Shown here piece after piece: positions 49,408 through 60,510 of a DNA stretch of 64,000 bases. A program made the translations under genes and the position numbers. The DNA is from Pristionchus mayeri. Lineage: Eukaryota > Nematoda > Chromadorea > Rhabditida > Neodiplogasteridae. The stretch lies in assembly GCA_036245805.1 (NCBI GenBank), contig BTRK01000001.1:1-64000 (forward strand), read 5' to 3'. The first letter of the stretch is position 1. Each line of letters opens with the position of its first letter. The notes beneath the pieces were generated by a model. That model saw only the letters and a program-made list of their open reading frames with translations, made no database searches and was not told the DNA's origin.

Positions 49408-52400
49408 TTACGAATAAAATAAATCACCATTGATGGAGATGTCTTGGATATATTTCTCCTTGAAAGTAAGCTTGATTCCCCTCTTAAGTGTTACATCGAC
49501 CTGGCATCCTTGCTTTACAGCAACACTGATAACCTGCAAATCGCGTCGTTACTCATATGTTGTGAAAATAGCAATTAATAGATAGTTAGAGTTTACAGGT
49601 TTTCCCAATTAAATTCTGATAAAAAATGAATAGGCTGATAGAAAGGCACAGCAAGTGACAAATTATCAATAATAAGGTACCCCTGAAATATCATTTACTG
49701 TGCACAATGTGGAGAAATGGACAAATGAAAGGGGACATCAAAAAATCAAACCGTTTTCAATTCCCTTTTGACATCCCTAGTGCACATACTGCTTACATCG
49801 ATCATTCTCCATTCCGCAGGCATTTGCGCGATTGTGAGAATTGTTCTGTCGAATATAGGTATGCTATGCAGTGAGCGAGCAACATGCAGCGGCTTCACTC
49901 CGACGACAGTTCCGGTACGAATCGGCTTTCCTGAAAGGATGCCTTTGAGTGAATCAACAGTTGGGGAAACCTGTGGTAGTAAGATGGTTGATCCACTTAG
50001 GTGAAGCGGACATCGAATCCGACGTGTCTGCAATTATGAACAATTTTCAAATTAAACATCATGCTACTGACGAGCCTACAATTACTGGTTTATCTATGAT
50101 ATGGATCAGGTACAAGTTGACGGTGACCGCCAACTTGTACCTGGTCCATATCATAGATAAACCGGGTGTACTACTCACCAATAATTCCCTTCGAAGTCAT
50201 CGTTTCCTTCTCATCCATGTCAGTGTTGAGAGTCGATCGATCAGCTGAAATAATTAAGATAATAGGGTTATGGAATCTGACCTAGTGGACTGTGACCGCT
50301 CATAATGGTGTACTACTCACCAATAATTCCCTTCGAAGTCATCGTTTCCTTCTCATCCATGTCAGTGTTGAGAGTCGATCGATCAGCTGAAATAATTAAG
50401 ATAATAGGGTTATGGAATCTGACCTAGTGGACTGTGACCGCTCATAATGGTGTACTACTCACCAATAATTCCCTTCGAAGTCATCGTTTCCTTCTCATCC
50501 ATGTCAGTGTTGAGAGTGATCGATCAGCTGAAATAATTAACATAATAGGGTTATGGAATCTGACCTAGTGGACTGTGACCGCTCATAATGGTGTACTACT
50601 CACCAATAATTCCCTTCGAAGTCGTCATTTCCTTCTCATCCATGTCAGTGTTGAGAGTCGATCGATCAGCTGCAATCATTAAGATAATAGGGTTATGGAA
50701 TCTGACCTAGTGGACTGTGACCGCTCATAATGGTATACTACTCACCAATAATTCCCTTCGAAGTCGTCGTTTCCTTCTCATCCATGTCAGTGTTGAGAGT
50801 CGATCGATCAGCTGCAATCATTAAGATAATATGGTTATGGAATCTGACCTAGTGGACTGTGACCGCTCATAATGGTGTACTACTCACCAATAATTCCCTT
50901 CGAAGTCGTCGTTTCCTTCTCATCCATGTCAGTGTTGAGAGTCGATCGATCAGCTTCAATCATTAAGATAATATGGTTATGGAATCTGACCTAGTGGACT
51001 GTGACCGCTCATAATGGTGTACTACTCACCAATAATTCCCTTCGAAGTCATCGTTTCCTTCTCATCCATGTCAGTGTTGAGAGTCGATCGATCAGCTGAA
51101 ATAATTAAGATAATAGGGTTATGGAATCTGACCTAGTGGACTGTGACCGCTCATAATGGTGTACTACTCACCAATAATTCCCTTCGAAGTCATCGTTTCC
51201 TTCTCATCCATGTCAGTGTTGAGAGTCGATCGATCAGCTGAAATAATTAAGATAATAGGGTTATGGAATCTGACCTAGTGGACTGTGACCGCTCATAATG
51301 GTGTACTACTCACCAATAATTCCCTTCGAAGTCATCGTTTCCTTCTCATCCATGTCAGTGTTGAGAGTCGATCGATCAGCTGAAATAATTAAGATAATAG
51401 GGTTATGGAATCTGACCTAGTGGACTGTGACCGCTCATAATGGTGTACTACTCACCAATAATTCCCTTCGAAGTCGTCGTTTCCTTCTCATCCATGTCAG
51501 TGTTGAGAGTCGATCGATCAGCTGAAATAATTAAGATAATAGGGTTATGAAATCTGACCTAGTGGACTGTGACCGCTCATAATGGTGTACTACTCACCAA
51601 TAATTCCCTTCGAAGTCGTCGTTTCCTTCTCATCCATGTCAGTGTTGAGAGTCGATCGATCAGCTGAAATAATTAAGATAATAGGGTTATGGAATCTGAC
51701 CTAGTGGACTGTGACCGCTCATAATGGTGTACTACTCACCAATAATTCCCTTCGAAGTCATCGTTTCCTTCTCATCCATGTCAGTGTTGAGAGTCGATCG
51801 ATCAGCTGAAATAATTAAGATAATAGGGTTATGGAATCTGACCTAGTGGACTGTGACCGCTCATAATGGTGTACTACTCACCAATAATTCCCTTCGAAGT
51901 CATCGTTTCCTTCTCATCCATGTCAGTGTTGAGAGTCGATCGATCAGCTGAAATAATTAAGATAATAGGGTTATGGAATCTGACCTAGTGGACTGTGACC
52001 GCTCATAATGGTGTACTACTCACCAATAATTCCCTTCGAAGTCGTCATTTCCTTCTCATCCATGTCAGTGTTGAGAGTCGATCGATCAGCTGCAATCATT
52101 AAGATAATAGGGTTATGGAATCTGACCTAGTGGACTGTGACCGCTCATAATGGTATACTACTCACCAATAATTCCCTTCGAAGTCGTCGTTTCCTTCTCA
52201 TCCATGTCAGTGTTGAGAGTCGATCGATCAGCTGCAATCATTAAGATAATTTGGTTATGGAATCTGACCTAGTGGACTGTGACCGCTCATAATGGTGTAC
52301 TACTCACCAATAATTCCCTTCGAAGTCGTCGTTTCCTTCTCATCCATGTCAGTGTTGAGAGTCGATCGATCAGCTTCAATCATTAAGATAATATGGTTAT

Positions 52401-55400
52401 GGAATCTTACCTAGTGGACTGTGACCGCTCATAATGGTGTACTACTCACCAATAATTCCCTTCGAAGTCATCGTTTCCTTCTCATCCATGTCAGTGTTGA
52501 GAGTCGATCGATCAGCTGAAATAATTAAGATAATAGGGTTATGGAATCTGACCTAGTGGACTGTGACCGCTCATAATGGTGTACTACTCACCAATAATTC
52601 CCTTCGAAGTCATCGTTTCCTTCTCATCCATGTCAGTGTTGAGAGTCGATCGATCAGCTGAAATAATTAAGATAATAGGGTTATGGAATCTGACCTAGTG
52701 GACTGTGACCGCTCATAATGGTGTACTACTCACCAATAATTCCCTTCGAAGTCATCGTTTCCTTCTCATCCATGTCAGTGTTGAGAGTCGATCGATCAGC
52801 TGAAATAATTAAGATAATAGGGTTATGGAATCTGACCTAGTGGACTGTGACCGCTCATAATGGTGTACTACTCACCAATAATTCCCTTCGAAGTCATCGT
52901 TTCCTTCTCATCCATGTCAGTGTTGAGAGTGATCGATCAGCTGAAATAATTAAGATAATAGGGTTATGGAATCTGACCTAGTGGACTGTGACCGCTCATA
53001 ATGGTGTACTACTCACCAATAATTCCCTTCGAAGTCGTCGTTTCCTTCTCATCCATGTCAGTGTTGAGAGTCGATCGATCAGCTGAAATAATTAAGATAA
53101 TAGGGTTATGGAATCTGACCTAGTGGACTGTGACCGCTCATAATGGTGTACTACTCACCAATAATTCCCTTCGAAGTCATCGTTTCCTTCTCATCCATGT
53201 CAGTGTTGAGAGTGATCGATCAGCTGAAATAATTAAGATAATAGGGTTATGGAATCTGACCTAGTGGACTGTGACCGCTCATAATGGTGTACTACTCACC
53301 AATAATTCCCTTCGAAGTCGTCGTTTCTTTCTCATCCATGTCAGTGTTGAGAGTCGATCGATCAGCTGAAATAATTAAGATAATAGGGTTATGGAATCTG
53401 ACCTAGTGGACTGTGACGGCTCATAATGGTGTACTACTCACCAATAATTCCCTTCGAAGTCGTCGTTTCCTTCTCATCCATGTCAGTGTTGAGAGTCGAT
53501 CGATCAGCTGAAATAATTAAGATAATAGGGTTATGGAATCTGACCTAGTGGACTGTGACCGCTCATAATGGTGTACTACTCACCAATAATTCCCTTCGAA
53601 GTCATCGTTTCCTTCTCATCCATGTCAGTGTTGAGAGTCGATCGATCAGCTGAAATAATTAAGATAATAGGGTTATGGAATCTGACCTAGTGGACTGTGA
53701 CCGCTCATAATGGTGTACTACTCACCAATAATTCCCTTCGAAGTCATCGTTTCCTTCTCATCCATGTCAGTGTTGAGAGTCGATCGATCAGCTGAAATAA
53801 TTAAGATAATAGGGTTATGGAATCTGACCTAGTGGACTGTGACCGCTCATAATGGTGTACTACTCACCAATAATTCCCTTCGAAGTCATCGTTTCCTTCT
53901 CATCCATGTCAGTGTTGAGAGTGATCGATCAGCTGAAATAATTAAGATAATAGGGTTATGGAATCTGACCTAGTGGACTGTGACCGCTCATAATGGTGTA
54001 CTACTCACCAATAATTCCCTTCGAAGTCGTCGTTTCCTTCTCATCCATGTCAGTGTTGAGAGTCGATCGATCAGCTGAAATAATTAAGATAATAGGGTTA
54101 TGGAATCTGACCTAGTGGACTGTGACGGCTCATAATGGTGTACTACTCACCAATAATTCCCTTCGAAGTCGTCGTTTCCTTCTCATCCATGTCAGTGTTG
54201 AGAGTCGATCGATCAGCTGAAATAATTAAGATAATAGGGTTATGGAATCTGACCTAGTGGACTGTGACCGCTCATAATGGTGTACTACTCACCAATAATT
54301 CCCTTCGAAGTCATCGTTTCCTTCTCATCCATGTCAGTGTTGAGAGTCGATCGATCAGCTGAAATAATTAAGATAATAGGGTTATGGAATCTGACCTAGT
54401 GGACTGTGACCGCTCATAATGGTGTACTACTCACCAATAATTCCCTTCGAAGTCATCGTTTCCTTCTCATCCATGTCAGTGTTGAGAGTCGATCGATCAG
54501 CTGAAATAATTAAGATAATAGGGTTATGGAATCTGACCTAGTGGACTGTGACCGCTCATAATGGTGTACTACTCACCAATAATTCCCTTCGAAGTCATCG
54601 TTTCCTTCTCATCCATGTCAGTGTTGAGAGTCGATCGATCAGCTGAAATAATTAAGATAATAGGGTTATGGAATCTGACCTAGTGGACTGTGACCGCTCA
54701 TAATGGTGTACTACTCACCAATAATTCCCTTCGAAGTCATCGTTTCCTTCTCATCCATGTCAGTGTTGAGAGTCGATCGATCAGCTGAAATAATTAAGAT
54801 AATAGGGTTATGGAATCTGACCTAGTGGACTGTGACCGCTCATAATGGTGTACTACTCACCAATAATTCCCTTCGAAGTCGTCATTTCCTTCTCATCCAT
54901 GTCAGTGTTGAGAGTCGATCGATCAGCTGCAATCATTAAGATAATAGGGTTATGGAATCTGACCTAGTGGACTGTGACCGCTCATAATGGTATACTACTC
55001 ACCAATAATTCCCTTCGAAGTCGTCGTTTCCTTCTCATCCATGTCAGTGTTGAGAGTCGATCGATCAGCTGCAATCATTAAGATAATTTGGTTATGGAAT
55101 CTGACCTAGTGGACTGTGACCGCTCATAATGGTGTACTACTCACCAATAATTCCCTTCGAAGTCGTCGTTTCCTTCTCATCCATGTCAGTGTTGAGAGTC
55201 GATCGATCAGCTTCAATCATTAAGATAATATGGTTATGGAATCTTACCTAGTGGACTGTGACCGCTCATAATGGTGTACTACTCACCAATAATTCCCTTC
55301 GAAGTCATCGTTTCCTTCTCATCCATGTCAGTGTTGAGAGTCGATCGATCAGCTGAAATAATTAAGATAATAGGGTTATGGAATCTGACCTAGTGGACTG

Positions 55401-58400
55401 TGACCGCTCATAATGGTGTACTACTCACCAATAATTCCCTTCGAAGTCATCGTTTCCTTCTCATCCATGTCAGTGTTGAGAGTGATCGATCAGCTGAAAT
55501 AATTAACATAATAGGGTTATGGAATCTGACCTAGTGGACTGTGACCGCTCATAATGGTGTACTACTCACCAATAATTCCCTTCGAAGTCGTCATTTCCTT
55601 CTCATCCATGTCAGTGTTGAGAGTCGATCGATCAGCTGCAATCATTAAGATAATAGGGTTATGGAATCTGACCTAGTGGACTGTGACCGCTCATAATGGT
55701 GTACTACTCACCAATAATTCCCTTCGAAGTCGTCATTTCCTTCTCATCCATGTCAGTGTTGAGAGTCGATCGATCAGCTGCAATCATTAAGATAATAGGG
55801 TTATGGAATCTGACCTAGTGGACTGTGACCGCTCATAATGGTATACTACTCACCAATAATTCCCTTCGAAGTCGTCGTTTCCTTCTCATCCATGTCAGTG
55901 TTGAGAGTCGATCGATCAGCTGCAATCATTAAGATAATTTGGTTATGGAATCTGACCTAGTGGACTGTGACCGCTCATAATGGTGTACTACTCACCAATA
56001 ATTCCCTTCGAAGTCGTCGTTTCCTTCTCATCCATGTCAGTGTTGAGAGTCGATCGATCAGCTTCAATCATTAAGATAATATGGTTATGGAATCTTACCT
56101 AGTGGACTGTGACCGCTCATAATGGTGTACTACTCACCAATAATTCCCTTCGAAGTCATCGTTTCCTTCTCATCCATGTCAGTGTTGAGAGTCGATCGAT
56201 CAGCTGAAATAATTAAGATAATAGGGTTATGGAATCTGACCTAGTGGACTGTGACCGCTCATAATGGTGTACTACTCACCAATAATTCCCTTCGAAGTCA
56301 TCGTTTCCTTCTCATCCATGTCAGTGTTGAGAGTGATCGATCAGCTGAAATAATTAAGATAATAGGGTTATGGAATCTGACCTAGTGGACTGTGAAGGCT
56401 CATAATGGTGTACTACTCACCAATAATTCCCTTCGAAGTCGTCGTTTCCTTCTCATCCATGTCAGTGTTGAGAGTCGATCGATCAGCTGAAATAATTAAG
56501 ATAATAGGGTTATGGAATCTGACCTAGTGGACTGTGACCGCTCATAATGGTGTACTACTCACCAATAATTCCCTTCGAAGTCATCGTTTCCTTCTCATCC
56601 ATGTCAGTGTTGAGAGTCGATCGATCAGCTGAAATAATTAAGATAATAGGGTTATGGAATCTGACCTAGTGGACTGTGACCGCTCATAATGGTGTACTAC
56701 TCACCAATAATTCCCTTCGAAGTCATCGTTTCCTTCTCATCCATGTCAGTGTTGAGAGTCGATCGATCAGCTGAAATAATTATGATAATAGGGTTATGGA
56801 ATCTGACCTAGTGGACTGTGACCGCTCATAATGGTGTACTACTCACCAATAATTCCCTTCGAAGTCGTCGTTTCCTTCTCATCCATGTCAGTGTTGAGAG
56901 TCGATCGATCAGCTGAAATAATTAAGATAATAGGGTTATGGAATCTGACCTAGTGGACTGTGACGGCTCATAATGGTGTACTACTCACCAATAATTCCCT
57001 TCGAAGTCGTCGTTTCCTTCTCATCCATGTCAGTGTTGAGAGTCGATCGATCAGCTGAAATAATTAAGATAATAGGGTTATGGAATCTGACCTAGTGGAC
57101 TGTGACCGCTCATAATGGTGTACTACTCACCAATAATTCCCTTCGAAGTCATCGTTTCCTTCTCATCCATGTCAGTGTTGAGAGTCGATCGATCAGCTGA
57201 AATAATTAAGATAATAGGGTTATGGAATCTGACCTAGTGGACTGTGACCGCTCATAATGGTGTACTATTCACCAATAATTCCCTTCGAAGTCATCGTTTC
57301 CTTCTCATCCATGTCAGTGTTGAGAGTCGATCGATCAGCTGAAATAATTAAGATAATAGGGTTATGGAATCTGACCTAGTGGACTGTGACCGCTCATAAT
57401 GGTGTACTACTCACCAATAATTCCCTTCGAAGTCATCGTTTCCTTCTCATCCATGTCAGTGTTGAGAGTGATCGATCAGCTGAAATAATTAAGATAATAG
57501 GGTTATGGAATCTGACCTAGTGGACAGTGACCGCTCATAATGGTGTACTACTCACCAATAATTCCCTTCGAAGTCGTCGTTTCCTTCTCATCCATGTCAG
57601 TGTTGAGAGTCGATCGATCAGCTGAAATAATTAAGATAATAGGGTTATGGAATCTGACCTAGTGGACTGTGACCGCTCATAATGGTGTACTACTCACCAA
57701 TAATTCCCTTCGAAGTCATCGTTTCCTTCTCATCCATGTCAGTGTTGAGAGTCGATCGATCAGCTGAAATAATTAAGATAATAGGGTTATGGAATCTGAC
57801 CTAGTGGACTGTGACCGCTCATAATGGTGTACTACTCACCAATAATTCCCTTCGAAGTCATCGTTTCCTTCTCATCCATGTCAGTGTTGAGAGTGATCGA
57901 TCAGCTGAAATAATTAAGATAATAGGGTTATGGAATCTGACCTAGTGGACTGTGACCGCTCATAATGGTGGACTACTCACCAATAATTCCCTTCGAAGTC
58001 ATCGTTTCCTTCTCATCCATGTCAGTGTTGAGAGTCGATCGATCAGCTGAAATAATTAAGATAATAGGGTTATGGAATCTGACCTAGTGGACTGTGACCG
58101 CTCATAATGGTGTACTACTCACCAATAATTCCCTTCGAAGTCATCGTTTCCTTCTCATCCATGTCAGTGTTGAGAGTCGATCGATCAGCTGAAATAATTA
58201 AGATAATAGGGTTATGGAATCTGACCTAGTGGACTGTGACCGCTCATAATGGTGTACTACTCACCAATAATTCCCTTCGAAGTCATCGTTTCCTTCTCAT
58301 CCATGTCAGTGTTGAGAGTGATCGATCAGCTGAAATAATTAAGATAATAGGGTTATGGAATCTGACCTAGTGGACTGTGACCGCTCATAATGGTGGACTA

Positions 58401-59229
58401 CTCACCAATAATTCCCTTCGAAGTCATCGTTTCCTTCTCATCCATGTCAGCGTTGAGAGTCGATCGATCAGCTGAAATAATTAAGATAATAGGGTTATGG
58501 AATCTGACCTAGTGGGACTGTGACCGCTCATAATGGTGTACTACTCACCAATAATTCCCTTCGAAGTCATCGTTTCCTTCTCATCCATGTCAGTGTTGAG
58601 AGTCGATCGATCAGCTGCAATCATTAAGATAATAGGGTTATGGAATCTGACCTAGTGGACTGTGACCGCTCATAATGGTGTACTACTCACCCAATAATTC
58701 CCCTTCGAAGTCATCGTTTCCTTCTCATCCATGTCAGTGTTGAGAGTCGATCGATCAGCTGAAATAATTAAGATAATAGGGTTATGGAATCTGACCTAGT
58801 GGACTGTGACCGCTCATAATGGTGTACTACTCACCAATATTTCCCTTCGAAGTCATCGTTTCCTTCTCATCCATGTCAGTGTTGAGAGTCGATCGATCAG
58901 CTGAAATAATTAAGATAATAGGGTTATGGAATCTGACCTAGTGGACTGTGACCGCTCATAATGGGTATACTACTCACCAATAATTCCCTTCGAAGTCGTC
59001 GTTTCCTTCTCATCCATGTCAGTGTTGAGAGTGATCGATCAGCTGAAATAATTAAGATAATAGGGTTATGGAATCTGACCTAGTGGACTGTGACCGCTCA
59101 TAATGGTGGACTACTCACCAATAATTCCCTTCGAAGTCATCGTTTCCTTCTCATCCATGTCAGCGTTGAGAGTCCGATCGATCAGCTGAAATAATTAAGA
59201 TAATAGGGTTATGGAATCTGACCTAGTAC
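49408..59229 (-). CDS. Giant tandem-exon gene: 22-residue repeat protein with unique C-terminus (partial)
   Basis: Unique C-terminal exons are 49408-49533 (stop TAA), 49797-49930 and 49971-50027, separated by GT-AG introns, one of only 40 nt. Upstream lie 64 copies of a 66-nt exon, the first at 50179-50244 and the last near 59119-59185. Each is preceded by TTTCAG (or TTGCAG, TTGAAG) and followed by GTGAGTA. The exons start and end in phase 1, so any number can be joined or skipped in frame; each encodes a 22-residue unit starting ADRSTLNTDMD and ending TSKGII. The unit's middle varies as KETMT, KETTT or KEMTT. The C-terminal 104 residues (KPIRTGTVVGVKPLH, VISVAVKQGCQVDVTLKRG) match no family I know. 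Ten units have 65 nt and would shift the frame. The 5' end is lost in the N gap. Confidence 0.65.
50089..50164. repeat. Hairpin at the edge of the exon array
   Basis: GGTTTATCTATGATATGG, continuing ATCAGGTACAAGTTG, pairs with CAACTTGTACCTGG and CCATATCATAGATAAACC around a short centre ACGGTGACCGC. It sits inside the intron that joins the first array exon to the unique C-terminal exons. Confidence 0.9.
50166..59229. repeat. 142-bp satellite-like array, 64 units
   Basis: The unit length is 142 bp, with 141-bp variants. Counting CTACTCACC starts from 50171 to 59111 gives 63 intervals, hence 64 units, and identity is very high. Variants are distributed in blocks. A three-unit cassette (GTCGTCATT unit, GGTATACTA unit, AGCTTCAATCATT unit) recurs at about 50.6, 52.0, 54.9 and 55.6-56.1 kb, so blocks of about 5, 10 and 20 units have been duplicated. 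The last 700 bp before the gap carry extra single-base insertions, probably sequence error. Confidence 0.97.
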
Positions 59230-59729
59230 NNNNNNNNNNNNNNNNNNNNNNNNNNNNNNNNNNNNNNNNNNNNNNNNNNNNNNNNNNNNNNNNNNNNNNN
59301 NNNNNNNNNNNNNNNNNNNNNNNNNNNNNNNNNNNNNNNNNNNNNNNNNNNNNNNNNNNNNNNNNNNNNNNNNNNNNNNNNNNNNNNNNNNNNNNNNNNN
59401 NNNNNNNNNNNNNNNNNNNNNNNNNNNNNNNNNNNNNNNNNNNNNNNNNNNNNNNNNNNNNNNNNNNNNNNNNNNNNNNNNNNNNNNNNNNNNNNNNNNN
59501 NNNNNNNNNNNNNNNNNNNNNNNNNNNNNNNNNNNNNNNNNNNNNNNNNNNNNNNNNNNNNNNNNNNNNNNNNNNNNNNNNNNNNNNNNNNNNNNNNNNN
59601 NNNNNNNNNNNNNNNNNNNNNNNNNNNNNNNNNNNNNNNNNNNNNNNNNNNNNNNNNNNNNNNNNNNNNNNNNNNNNNNNNNNNNNNNNNNNNNNNNNNN
59701 NNNNNNNNNNNNNNNNNNNNNNNNNNNNN
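59230..59729. other. Assembly gap of 500 N
   Basis: There are exactly 500 unknown bases, a conventional placeholder length, placed directly at the end of the repeat array. The true array length and missing exons are unknown. Confidence 1.
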
Positions 59730-59908
59730 GTCTGTTTATCCTCAAAAGATTCTGTTGTTTGGCACCTAGACTGCGATTGAGTTTCACAGCAATATTCTGC
59801 TGACTCCTTGTGTTGAATTATTAGTGAGACAGATGTTGTTGTTGTCCAGAAGAAGAAAAGACAATTTGCGTGACTTTTCATTACTGCTCATTGTCTCTCT
59901 CATTTAAC

Positions 59909-60114
59909 TAGTAAACCGACGAATGAGGCATAGTAGTCCTGTAGATCCAACAAGGGAGACATTCCAAGAAATGACATTCTAAATTTCGAATTAGCTGAAC
60001 AGTATATTGCGCTACATAAGGTAGTAAACTCTTCCGACGCCATTCCTATGTCAAGCCTTGTTAGGGCCGTCCTTCCATCTGTTTCTATTAAATTCAGCGT
60101 TACTTCGATCATTC
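59909..60114 (-). CDS. Coding-like exon beyond the gap, possibly of the repeat-array gene
   Basis: After the acceptor TTCTACAG a 206-nt segment is open for 68 codons (MIEVTLNLIETDG, ALTRLDIGMASEEFTTL, SFLGMSPLLDLQDYY) and ends before GTTAAATG, a possible donor. It is on the same strand as the tandem-exon gene and could be one of its upstream exons. Flanking segments at about 59770-59830 and 60300-60360 share CGATTGAGTTTCA and TGTGTTGAAT.ATTAGTG, so this area is itself partly duplicated. The family is not recognised and the link across the gap is inference. Confidence 0.35.
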
Positions 60115-60119
60115 CTGTA

Positions 60120-60510
60120 GAATTATTAGTGGAAATGTGAGCTCGTATTCCAAAAACATCAACAAATCTTGCTTTACTTCACTTCGCGCTACTTCATATC
60201 TTCCCCATTCCCTCTTCGGTCTCATTTCCTCAATGTTCATATCATTTTCTTTCAAACTGTTTCCATTCGGCGATATCTCAGTCAATTTAAAATATTTTTT
60301 TCTAATAATTCGATTGAGTTTCAGTGTATTCATTAAAACATAACGTGTGTTGAATCATTAGTGGAAAGGTGAATGCAAATTCCAAAAAAAACAATAACAA
60401 TACTTTGCTTTACTTTGCTTCGCGCTACTTCGTCTTTTCCCATACCCCCGCTTCCGTCTCATTTCCTCCAACACCGTTGCTCCCCTGAATCCCCTCATCC
60501 TCTCATCATA
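60120..60510. repeat. Diverged tandem duplication, about 235 bp apart
   Basis: The sequence at 60118-60260 (ATTAGTGGAAATGTGAGCTC, CTTTACTTCACTTCGCGCTACTTC) is repeated at about 60355-60480 (ATTAGTGGAAAGGTGAATGC, GCTTTACTTTGCTTCGCGCTACTTC). A shorter relative is at about 59812. No gene is assigned. Confidence 0.7.

Noticed and set aside
50166..59229. CRISPR-like array or centromeric satellite
   Set aside because: There are no unique spacers between repeats; each unit has splice signals and an in-phase exon, and the array joins to unique exons of a gene.
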